NCBI RefSeq assembly: GCF_037975245.1
Contig: NC_092576.1
Span: forward strand, 20,585,611-20,649,610
DNA length: 64,000 bases
Source of the DNA: Apostichopus japonicus
Lineage: Eukaryota; Echinodermata; Holothuroidea; Aspidochirotida; Stichopodidae
Reading direction: 5' to 3'
The position numbers and the translations under genes are program-made. How positions within the stretch are numbered: the stretch's first letter is position 1; each line of letters starts with the position of its first letter. The notes beneath the pieces are model-generated. The model was not told the DNA's origin, searched no databases, and saw only the letters and a program-made list of their open reading frames with translations. This document shows, piece by piece, positions 21,417 to 31,449 of the stretch.

Positions 21417-21653
21417 GCCGTGGCTATTCTTATGACCAGGAGTAACAATTATTTATAAACTATTCTTACGACATCTGCGAATTTCCAGTTACGCATGCGC
21501 AGTAAAGTAAATAAAGCAACTGCGCATGCAGTAGGGGTAACCCTAACCCGAACTTATTGTTACTCCTGGTTGTAAAAATAGCCACGTTAAAGCAACTGCG
21601 CATGCGTAACCGGAAATTATTGTTTACTCCTAGTCGTAAAAATAGCCACTTTG
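21417..21653. mobile_element. MITE with long inverted repeats and 10-bp direct flanks
   Basis: The left arm GTGGCTATTCTTATGACC...AGGAGTAACAAT...CCAGTTACGCATGCGCAGT is inverted on the right as AACTGCGCATGCGTAACCGG...TTACTCCTAGTC...AAAATAGCCAC. An extra internal copy of the terminal arm lies at 21558-21586. AAGATTTCAG occurs on both sides (21407-21416 and 21654-21663), consistent with a 9-10 bp TSD. No coding capacity; superfamily not assigned. Confidence 0.75.
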
Positions 21654-21694
21654 AAGATTTCAGTCAGTCTTAAAAATGGAGTTGCACTTAGTAC

Positions 21695-22282
21695 AATTAT
21701 AGAATACAGGGCCATTCATTAACTCTTCCCAGCATCCGGATGCGCGGTGAGCCTGTACATGTCCGTATAATTACACGTATGACGCCCTCTAAAATTCCAT
21801 CACGTATTTCATTTTGACTCAGCATCCGCGCATCCATCTTGTGAGTACTAGGAAAGGACTTAAATAATTTTCGAAAGTTTCCCCATATACCATCACATAT
21901 TTCATTTTGACTCCGCATCCGCGCATCCACCCCGGGAGTACTAGGAATGGACTTAAATAATTTTCGAAAAGTTTCAACATATACCATCACATATTTCCAA
22001 TACTGAAAGTCCCGTATGTACGAAGATATTCCACATCAATAGTGTGTCGTTCTTAAAAGGCATCCATACATGTGCGACGCCCTCTAAAATTCCGAAAGAA
22101 CTAGGAAAGGACTTAGGAAATTTTTGACTCCGCATCCACGCATCCGCGCATCCACTCAAATTTCAAAAAGAAAGAACTGGGACTTTGACATTTTTTACTT
22201 ACATACGTACTGGGGTGAGACTGAGCATCCGCGCATCCGGCTGCTCAGATAGAATCATCGAGTGGCCCTGTATTCTATAATT
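21695..22282. mobile_element. 588-bp MITE with 20-bp perfect TIRs and internal tandem repeats
   Basis: Termini AATTATAGAATACAGGGCCA (21695-21714) and its exact inverse at 22263-22282. The interior repeats blocks containing CGCATCCGCGCATCCA, TACTAGGAAWGGACTTAAAT and GACGCCCTCTAAAATTCC. The TSD cannot be fixed because the ends are self-complementary (TA or TATA possible). Non-coding; the two minus-strand open frames derive from internal repeats. Confidence 0.8.
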
Positions 22283-22867
22283 ACTCCGCACTCTTTACAA
22301 TCCTGGCAGTCATCCAGAATTGTGACCAATCTCATCACATTGTTAAGATTGCACTGTAGCCTATACTACATGCACAACCTACATACTGAAGATAACATGT
22401 CAAATGAAAATCGCACTGTGTTTCCTACAGCATTAAGTAGTGTGTGCCTAATGTAAATTTAGCCTACGTCAAACTTACTGAAAGGTTTGACTTGCTTGAA
22501 TAGCCTCGGTCTAAGATTAAGGAGGTGTAGCCTAGGCTAGATGCAAACAAAACATAATCTGTTCTTCTTAGGCCTAACAAAACTCTTTGCTAAATCATTC
22601 GTGTTTTGATATTTTCTTACCATCCATTTTCACCTTCCAACAGAGAAACAGACACACTGGCTGGTAACATCTGACTCTGAAGCTAATAAAGTTGCCACAT
22701 TCGTGAACGTCCTATCTCAGTTCGATCATAAATTGTTCAGATTCCTTACATACTGACTGTGTTGTGTTGCTCTTTGTTAATAATACTAGGTTCAAAGGTC
22801 ATAAAATTGCGCAATCATAAGCGATTCAATCCGCCTACTACGCTGATTAGTTTTGTTAAGTATGGAA
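22283..22867. other. Intergenic, no feature recognised
   Basis: Sequence between the MITE and the inverted-repeat/LINE region. No exon, tRNA or clear repeat recognised. Confidence 0.4.
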
Positions 22868-23200
22868 CGCCGAAATGGCAATTGTATTACGGTATGTTGT
22901 TTACTTCTATGGTGTCTGTTATTATTCTGTTGTCTCCTTCAACGTTGTTGTCTACTTTTGATGCTGTTGTCTCATTTGATGCTGTTGTCTCCATTGAGCT
23001 AGTGGTGTGTTCACCTTTATGACGTCAAAATACGTATACAAATTCAAAGAATTTTGTGCTTCAGAACTAGCTAAAATGTCCGACTAGCCTATCTTGTAGG
23101 GCTAGGTTATACGAACAAAATGAAAGCAAAAATGATGGAAATCTCTGTAAAGTCGTGCAGAACCTACGTAAATCTTTGAACCTAAGAAAAAGTCGTTTTT
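22868..23200 (+). repeat. Left copy of an inverted repeat flanking the LINE
   Basis: Begins TATGGAACGCCGAAA, contains GTTGTCTCC/TTTGATGCT tandem units and CTTGTAGGGCTAGGTTATAC, and ends in ATGGAAATCTCTGTAAA...TTTGAACCTAAGAAAAAG. The same blocks occur in the same order on the minus strand at 27031-26800. A CRE-like TGACGTCA lies at 23020-23027. It could be the 5' end of a LINE family or an independent repeat. Confidence 0.7.
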
Positions 23201-23319
23201 TGTCAAACTGACGATTTCCCCCACTTCCCCAAAAGTTTGGCCAAGAAGCTGAAAAACGTGACATAAGAACGCCCAAAGGGTTAACAAATGCCGAAATAAA
23301 GCACACGTACGGAAATTAA

Positions 23320-24010
23320 TTGAACATTGGTTTCCTCAATATTAATCACCTCTACAATAAAGTAGACGAACTACAGGCATTGTTATACGGAAACAACTCT
23401 GATTTCCATATATTCGGGCTCAATGAAACTTTTTTAAATGAATCTTTTACTGATCATGAGGTCAATATAGCAGGGAACAGTATATTTCGTAGGGACAGGG
23501 AGGGGAAACATGGAGGTGGTGTGGCTGTATATGTTAGAAACGATACACCCTGTGTCAGGAGAAATGAGTTTGAAAGTGATGATATCGAAGCCATATGGAT
23601 TGAAGTTCCATTACGTAATTTTAAAAAATGTTCTACTATGCGTTCTTTATCGCCCACCAGATTCTAAAGCAGAATGGTCAAATGTTTTTCATGAAATAAT
23701 GACAAGGTCACGAAACTCAAATTTTGATATCATAACTATGGGAGATTTTAACATTAATTTGTTTAGTGGAGAAAACAAAAAATGGTTACAAGATATAAAT
23801 TTGCAAGGGTTGACACAGGCAGTCAAGTCGCCAACACGTATAACTTACCGTACTTCTACATTAATTGATCATGTCTACACTACAGACGAGCGACTTATTA
23901 TCAATCTTAGAGTATCTGACATTACAATAAGCGATCACTCCCCAATATATTTTACTTGGAAACATGCCAGCATGAAACCTAAGACCAACGCACATAAATC
24001 GATAGTTTAA
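23320..24010 (+). pseudogene. LINE endonuclease domain, frameshifted
   Basis: Starts at NIGFLNINHLYNKVDEL, a typical endonuclease N-terminus. Visible motifs are GLNETFLN, GGGVAVYVRN, LYRPPDS, GDFNIN and SDHSP, the metal-binding and catalytic blocks of the exonuclease-endonuclease-phosphatase fold. The frame shifts by one near 23610-23640 between EVPLRNFKK and VLLCVLYRPP. A stop at 24008-24010 separates it from the reverse transcriptase. Confidence 0.88.
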
Positions 24011-24117
24011 AGAAAAACAGACAAAATAGATATGTGTAAATTCGAGGAAGATTTAACCCACCAGTTAAATATGTGGTCTGTTCCGAACAGAACAACCCCA
24101 AATGATATCCTGGAAAC

Positions 24118-25216
24118 TTGGGAATGTATATTTATGAATGTTCCCAGTATGTAACACCGAATAATACACCCGGTGATCATGATTTTAACGATTTACACCG
24201 GTATGTTTCTACAAATGTTCCCGGCGATACACGATTTGACATACCTGAGGTTTCTTATAATTTTGTATTGAATTTCCTTAAATCATTAGACTCCAGAAAA
24301 GCAACAGGACTGGGTGATATAAGTGCTAGATTATTAAAAGGCAGTGCTGACGTTATTTCAACGAGCATCACGATTATTATAAACTTAAGTATAAGAAGCA
24401 GGATTTTCCCAAGTAGTTGGAAACGCGCAAGAGTTGCACCCATCTTTAAGAGTGGGTCGGTCCTAGAACTATCTAAATATGGACCAATTTCGATACTACC
24501 AGTGTTATCCAAAATTATAGAGAAGCACGTTCCTAATGCCCTATTCACCTATTTAAATGAATGCAAGCTGCTTAAAGTAGCACAGTCAGGTTTCAGAAAA
24601 GGGCACTCGTGTGAAACGGCTTACTGACAAGTGGATGGGAGCAATTGATATGGGGTTATATGTAGGCGCAATTTTTCTCGATTTGAGGAAAGCATTCGAC
24701 CTGGTTAATCACTCGCTGTTAATAGAGAAGTTACGTATATATGGATTTTCCAACTCGTTATTGGAATGGTTCCAGTCGTACATGTTCGATAGAACACAAT
24801 GTTCTCAAATTAACGGTGTTCTTTCGCATGCGAAAAGAGTTGTATGTGGAGTACCACAGGGGTCGATTCTGGGGCCATTATTATTTTTAATTTATATTAA
24901 TGACATGGGTCTATCACTAGAGTACTGCATGTATGATATGTACGCCGATGATACCACTTTCTATGTAATGGGTAAAAATTTGAATGAAATAAATGAAAAA
25001 TTGACTATAGATATGCGTTCCATTAGTAAATGGTGTGAGGATAATAAAATGGTTATGAACATTGATAAAACAAAAACCATGTTAATAGGATCCCAGCAGA
25101 GGTTATCGACTTTAAATGAGGAGGAAAAGCTATCTGTGGAGGTAAATGAATGTGTCCTTGCAAATGTGAAAACAGAAAAGCTGCTTGGTGTATACATTGA
25201 CCAGCGACTATCATAA
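24118..25216 (+). pseudogene. LINE reverse transcriptase domain, frameshifted
   Basis: The first part has LDSRKATGLGDISARLLK and SWKRARVAPIFKSG; the usual YRPISILP appears as YGPISILP. A frameshift near 24611-24627 follows GFRKGHSCETAY. The second part has motif A (FLDLRKAFDLVNH), GVPQGSILGPLLF and YADDT, the catalytic Asp pair, then LLGVYIDQ before a stop at 25214-25216. Confidence 0.9.
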
Positions 25217-25330
25217 AGTACACATATTGATCATGTTTATTCAGTTATCAGTGGCAGAATAGCATTGCTAAGGAGAATTAAGGCATTTATAGATTAAGAT
25301 ACATGTATTTTATACTATAAAGGATATATT

Positions 25331-25687
25331 TTGCCAATTCTAGATTACTGCAGCCTTATTTGGGGAAACTGTAGTAAAGGTTATGTGGAAAGAATCATTC
25401 GACTGCAAAAACATGCAGCAAGGGTCATAACTGGGGACTATCATTTCCAACAAAGGAGTAATGACTTATTTAACGCGCTGGAGTGGCAAACAATTGACAA
25501 GAGAATTCAGGAAAAGAGATTAACAATGCTGTATAAGTGTCTTAATGGGTTGACCCCAGCCTATTTGAGGGAGTTGTTTGAATTTGCTAGTGATATACAT
25601 GCCTATGGACTCAGATCTTCGACATCTAACGGCCTATTTGTTAAAGGGGCAAAACTGACTATCATAAAAGAAGGTTCTCCTATCTAG
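25331..25687 (+). pseudogene. LINE C-terminal region fragment
   Basis: Continues the LINE polyprotein after a broken stretch. PILDYCSLIWGNCS, RLQKHAARVITG and KRLTMLYKCLNGL are C-terminal blocks of CR1/L2/Jockey-like ORF2. It ends at a stop near 25687, with related sequence continuing in another frame to about 25780. Confidence 0.85.
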
Positions 25688-26105
25688 CGGCTAAGGATTG
25701 GAATGATGTTTTAACACCAGAATGTAGAGAGGCTAAATCTTTGACCTGTTTCAAACGTCTTATTCATGGTATCATATGACACTTTTATGACACGTTTAGT
25801 TGTTTTATTTTTTGAAATGATTATTATTCGTGATGTTTTATGCCAGTTTTAAGCAATGCAAGCTTTAAGTTTTTCGTATTAAGATTCCATGTAAAGTAAT
25901 TTTATGTAGGTTACAATAATTTCTTATTTATGATCTTTTATTATTCAGAAGTACGTTTTGTTTTATTTTCATTTTACGTTTTTTTTACACGTTTTCATCA
26001 TTAATATTTATGTAACCAGGGCCTCGGGTTAGATTAGCTTGTTAGCTAACCGAGTCTTTTAACCCTGTATGAAATGTATAATAATAATAATAATAATAAT
26101 AATAA

Positions 26106-26799
26106 TTTAACTGCCAAGTCTTGTATAAATTCGCAGTTTGTTAGGCCTCATCTGAACTGGAGTAGTACATATATGCAAATGTTATGATTTGAAGGCTTTT
26201 ATCCTATATATTGCTAATGGTAAGGAATTATGCCTACTTGAGAAGGTCAAGAGGAGCTTGGGCAACTAGGTTAATTAGATCCTTAAAGGTAGTCTATATA
26301 GGCCCCACATTATCGGCACGCTGTAATTGCTGGAAGTTTCAAAAAGTAATTTCCTGAATTTCTTTACTCTCAAAATTGTTCTCATACATTTTTAAGGAAC
26401 ACACAAGATGACTGAATGTCCCAGTGAGGAAAATTTCCTCGAAGGTTGTAATAAAAACAGTTTAAGAATTTTGACCATATTTGGCAAACTAGCACATTTG
26501 GGGCGAATACAGCATACGTTTAAATAGCGTTCCCTATTATAGAAGTCATGCTGCTAGTTTATTTTTTCATTTCATTCATTTCGTCTATACATGCTTACAA
26601 TAAAATGTAGAATCATAGAATGGTATAAACAGGACACTAAAAAACAAGGAAAATTTATCGAGCTAGCGACCAAATGAAAAACAAAGAAAGAAAACTGAAA
26701 ATAGTAGGAAAGTAATGAAGCAGAAGGAACCAGTATACGTAAAGTCAGTATTTACAAGAGAAACAGTATTCAGTGTGTATAATTTTTAATTAACTCGAC
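26106..26799. other. Flank of the LINE
   Basis: AT-rich sequence after the LINE tail. A TTTCATTTCATTCATTTCGTC stretch near 26566-26585 resembles the 3' part of another, minus-strand retroelement, but nothing firm. Confidence 0.35.
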
Positions 26800-27031
26800 C
26801 ACATATATCTCTTTTTCTAAGGTTCAAAGACTTTCGTATGTTCTTCATCGATTTTACAGAGATTTCCATCATTTCTGCTTTCATTTGGTTCGTATAACCT
26901 AGCCCTACAAGATGGGAAGGAGACAACATTGAAGGAGACAACAACATTAAATGAGACAACAACATCAAAGGAGACAACAACATGATAACAGACAGCAAGT
27001 AAACAACATAATACATACCTTTCGGCGTTCC
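26800..27031 (-). repeat. Right copy of an inverted repeat flanking the LINE
   Basis: Read on the minus strand it repeats the blocks of 22868-23200: TATGGAACGCCGAAA, GTTGTCTCCTTTGATGTT tandem units, CTTGTAGGGCTAGGTTATAC, ATGGAAATCTCTGTAAAATC and TTTGAACCTTAGAAAAAG. The two copies lie about 3.6 kb apart around the LINE. Confidence 0.7.
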
Positions 27032-27261
27032 ATAATATACAACATAAAATGCATAGAGACTATAGCGGTGTTATGAAATAAGCTGCTACAATAAGAGCGG
27101 ACGAGCGCCCCCGACCATGCAAACATATAACCGGTATCGTGGAAGCTTCGTGTAAGATTAAAGTACGCAAGAGAAGCGAACATTACAAACGTCTTGACCA
27201 AGACTAATATAAGACATGATAAGCAAACCTTAACAATCTGTAAGAGTGCCTTTTTAGGCAT
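27019..27261 (-). CDS. Possible 5' exon of an unrecognised membrane-type protein
   Basis: The open frame starts at an ATG (27261) with MPKKALLQIVKVC, then a hydrophobic segment (LSCLILVLVKTFVMFASLAY), and runs 81 codons to a strong donor-like site (CGAAAG|GTATGT) at 27019. The donor lies inside the inverted-repeat unit. No homology recognised and no following exon found, so it may be chance. Low confidence. Confidence 0.2.
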
Positions 27262-27625
27262 CTAAGCGAAAGACGCACGCATTTTCTGAAGTAAACTTTT
27301 GGACACCAGGAGTATACTGTGGAGTGCATAAGTATACGTGAGAACCAAGTTTTTGTCGTTACAAATTATAGTAATGCCTTCGCATTGTCTCCTCACAGTA
27401 CCGTCAAAGCATGAATGTTACTATGAGAATTAAAGGATGACTTTAGACACAAAAAAAGTAATATTGAAATGCTCTACGATGTTATAAAACACTTCTAACT
27501 GCCTATAGATTTATTCTTATAACACTAATACTATACCCAGACTTTGTATTATAGGTTCTTCGGGTGCGACGCAAAACTCAACGGGAAAACTTAAACCGAT
27601 TATGTGGCCATTAAATGACATGTGT
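27262..27625. other. Intergenic, no feature recognised
   Basis: AT-rich sequence between the possible exon and the SINE; nothing supported. Confidence 0.35.
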
Positions 27626-27880
27626 ACCGGTTCTGTGGCCGAGTGGATAACGGAGGTGGCATTTGAAGCAATGAGGCTTAGCAATCGGGAGATCCGGGTT
27701 CTACTCAATGTGGTATTCATAAACATCAAATATTAGATTGGTCCAAGCTTCCCTTCTTGAGATATCGCGTTTACAAGCGAGGCGTTACAGACCACACAAA
27801 CGCCCACACACGTTTGTATTACATTCAGACCGAGGACCCCATTGTATTTTCCATTGTTCAAATCCACGTACCCTAACCTT
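27626..27880 (+). mobile_element. tRNA-derived SINE
   Basis: A tRNA Leu/Ser-like head includes an A-box TGGCCGAGTGG (about 27637) and a B-box GGTTCTACTC (about 27697), the internal Pol III promoter pair at plausible spacing. The body continues ATTGGTCCAAGC and TTGAGATATCGCGTTTACAA, a 3' block I know from many marine invertebrate SINE/LINE tails. It is not an intact tRNA gene: the acceptor stem is not closed. Right boundary approximate. Confidence 0.65.
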
Positions 27881-30814
27881 AACAATACCCCATACAATAG
27901 AATTCTTCCAAGGACGTGGTGATTCTTTAGAAATCACAACCGAGGACCTGAAATTCTTTGTTCAAGTCCTCGGTCAGATAGCAAAACAAACGCACACACA
28001 CACACTCTCCGCCTACATGACTGCATGGGTTACGAACTTACGATTATCATCGACACCAATAAATGGTATGTTCGTATAGAACAAGTGAATCACGCCACAT
28101 CACCCTCCATATGTTGGCAAAGTTTTCTTACTCTGTAGCGAAACATTCCAGGTTTATGTATACAGCCCATCGACAAACGAGTGATGAAAGGACCAATGCT
28201 GTGTTGTTCAGTGCAGAGTTCATCAATGTACACATTGTTATGTAGTTCACGGAGTTATTCATTAAGGGTGTTTGTGATGAGATATGAAACTGCTGTGCTG
28301 CCCTCGCAAACGCATCTAGCTAAGCGACACTAGACAGCTATAAGCTAACCAGCGAAATGACGAGAAACAGGCAGGAGTACGTTTATGTAAACTGTATTGT
28401 AATTCCTCACTCATGTTATCACGTGAAACTGAAACAGAGGGTATGATACACTTGAATAATAATGATGCTAAATACAACACTATGAATGTTTTAAATGAAA
28501 GATTATAAACGGTGAACTTCGAACTTGCCAATGTAGCTCACCACAGTACAATATTTTACACTGAATTACTATAATGTGTGTCAGAAAGGATGAGAGTCGA
28601 ATAACTCTGGGGTTTAATTCATCTCCTATAATTTCTTAAGACGAAAACTTAATCAAGTTTACTAAAGATCAAATTGAGTAATTGATTCTACCGTTACCCT
28701 GAAACCCTCCTCCTAGTCTATATCCACCCGCCCGATTGTTTAATGAAGTATAAACAATAACATGTGTAGTACAGTGTAAACTAAATACCATGTGAAATGA
28801 ATAAGTACTGAAAACAGCACTACCCGCTCAATGGGTGAATAAATAAGAAACATATACGTGAATGACGGTACAATTGCCCTATTTTCAATATTTTTTGATA
28901 CTTCATATTTTACAACGTCGTGGTTTCTAACCCCCTTTTTCACGTGGGGGGGGGGTATTATTTTATCCATTGTTGTTTTCATACTTCCTACATTTGCTTC
29001 TAATGTTTTGTATATCTATGGATATCTTTGTAAACGAGACTCTCATGTAAGATACGCTTTGCTGGCTTACCAACTTCCCCTTGGTAACATAATGTTTAAA
29101 TAAAATATAATTTAAAAAAAAATGGATGAGCTACTTGAGTGAAAACAATAAGCTTGTTGGATTGGTCTAGTCGTTAGTAATTTGAAAGATAATATCTTGG
29201 TTGTTGTCTACCTCGTCTCATTAAAATGCTCTTCATTTAATTTTGAAAAAAACTACTTTATTTAATGGCGGTGAAGATCTCTAGGGTGCGATACAAATGG
29301 ACACTCACCACACTTATAGAACATTTATGAACATGTGTGATCAACACTGCTCTCTGCATAGACTCCTCAGCACGCTCTTGACACGATTTAGTTTAATTTT
29401 AGAATTTTCAGTTTGTAAAGTAAACGCCTACCCTCTTTTTAGTTTGGGCTCACGTGTTTTGGTCACTGCCAATTGAAGAGCAGATACCCAGTTCCGTCAA
29501 TTATTATGACTTTGAAATGCAGCACATCAGTTCAGTTATTCACAATTACAGTTACAATAATCCAGAAATCTTGTCAGTGTTTGAATCAGATGGGTTTTTT
29601 ATTTTATTTTTATATTTGTAAGATTGAAATATTAACCTGGTTCTATCAAGGATCGATAAAGTAATGAAAGTACGCGGGGGTTTGTAAGGGTCAGCAAAAT
29701 AGGATGAAAATCATAAATTAATATTGATCTTTGAGTAAAGACAACCGTGACCGGTCGCGTGTTGCACTTTGATCACATAAATATGATAATAAATATAGCC
29801 TATATTTCAACTTTCTGCATATATTATCTTCTCTGTGTTTGTCTCAGTTAAATTCTAATGAAGATCTTAGGATCGAAACCCGTCGGGCTCTTTATCTTCC
29901 TATATGTATTTATTTCTATATGATATTATATTTGACTTATAGTAACATATAGACTACGTGGTTGATCAAAAAAGGGTTTAACACTCAAACTCATCTGTGT
30001 TTGTATTATGTTGCCTTTCATATTCAGAGGTTTTCTTTCTTCATCTCTTTCAAATTGGCCACCCCTCCCCCCTCCCCCCTCCCCCCTCCCCCTCCCCCTT
30101 CTTGACATGGTTATATTCCAACTAAGATGCTTGTATATGCGTACATTTTGCCAGCATTGTATCTTTCATAGTTCGTGTTGCGCAAACGATTTGGTCAAAT
30201 GTGCATCAAAACAATAAAGTTCGCCTTGAATTTGATGAACAATTTTTGAGTTTTCTGTCGATCGGTTGTCAGACTGTAATAAGCAAGATCTAACTTATAT
30301 TCAAAATATAACATTTATGCAGGAACGTACGAATAAAAGCAGTATAGGTACAGTTGGTACCAAAAAACCTAAACATGTAGGCAATTCATGGAGTTTTGTG
30401 TATATGACTACTATGATGTCATCACTGTAACTCACCAAGTTTGAAGTATACGTAACCATTGAAATTTACAGACTCCATTACCTTTGATATTTAATGTAAA
30501 TAAATATTCTAAACATTCATTCAAACAATGCATCCAAACAGTCACTACTTTCTCATGGGTACAAAAATTCCCTTCGAATGAATACAACATTTATATTCAA
30601 CGAATTCATACAATTTGAGTTGATTTTCAGAAAAACTAACATCATTTGTTTTAATAACTGTTTAACTATACAGGATGGTTTCGACAGCCAGAGGGTGTTA
30701 TCTTAACTGTTAAACATTTCAAGAGCTGCTACGTACAGACAAAAACGGACAATTCCCAAGAATCAATAATACTTAATACGGAATACGTGTGCGTGGGTAG
30801 GGAATGATTACAAT
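27881..30814. other. Intergenic sequence downstream of the CNBD2-like gene
   Basis: About 2.9 kb without a recognised gene. It contains a C-rich tract of CCCCTCCCC units at 30059-30100 and a G-run at 28946-28957. The 3' UTR of the minus-strand CNBD2-like gene should lie at its right end. Confidence 0.4.
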
Positions 30815-30922
30815 TCATTTATACAAGAACCTATTTATGTAAAACCGCCGTTCTTCTTTCCTTAGGTGTTCTCGAAGTTGCTTGAATTCGTAAGCGCTCG
30901 CTTGTGACTTGGAACTATGTTT
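30815..30922 (-). CDS. CNBD2-like: CNBD2-like terminal exon h
   Basis: 108 nt including TGA at 30817-30815; acceptor TCATCTTTAACAG. It encodes a short, strongly charged helix ([18 protein letters not shown]). It matches the phase of exon g. Confidence 0.68.
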   Translation of the reverse strand, partial: KHSSKSQASAYEFKQLREHLRKEERRFYINRFLYK

Positions 30923-31383
30923 CTGTTAAAGATGATAGAGAAAAAAATGCATATAAATTAGCACGTATACAGACGCGGCATACATGTGTCATCATGTGAA
31001 AAATTATCTCAATTTACCATAGTCCTTCCTGAAGGTTTCAAAACAGGAGCAGAAGCCGTCATTCCCCGGCGATGATGATAATCATTGGCAAAGGTAGTTG
31101 ATATTCTCCCCACAGAGGCGGAACAGCCCTGATTCGCTTGTGGGGGCCTGTAACTAGACGCACAGAATTAAAATGAATTAAGTACGAAATGTATGAATGA
31201 AATTTGTAGAAACTTAAACGCGATCTTAAGCCGCTAGAATTTTAGATTTCTAAATGACTAACTATAGGTATACCTACACATGTACCACTTCATCTACACA
31301 CGGTTACACTGTTAACACTCCTAACGCACCATGCAAACCCATGTGTACTCCTACAACTTAAACCTTGTATACAAGGACGCGTA

Positions 31384-31449
<66 letters not shown>

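Larger units (their letters stand above)
23320..26105 (+). mobile_element. Decayed non-LTR retrotransposon (LINE, CR1/L2/Jockey-like group)
   Basis: A plus-strand ORF2-like polyprotein is broken by several frameshifts and stops. The order is apurinic/apyrimidinic-type endonuclease, reverse transcriptase with YADD, then a C-terminal region with LDYCSLIWG and RLQKHAARVITG as in CR1/L2/Jockey-like elements. It ends in a (TAA)n tract at 26079-26105, a typical LINE tail. ORF1 is not recognised. The element cannot be active as it stands. Exact clade cannot be fixed by eye. Confidence 0.9.

Noticed and set aside
27626-27705. Functional tRNA gene
   Set aside because: A- and B-boxes are present but the acceptor and anticodon stems do not close, and the sequence continues into a SINE body.
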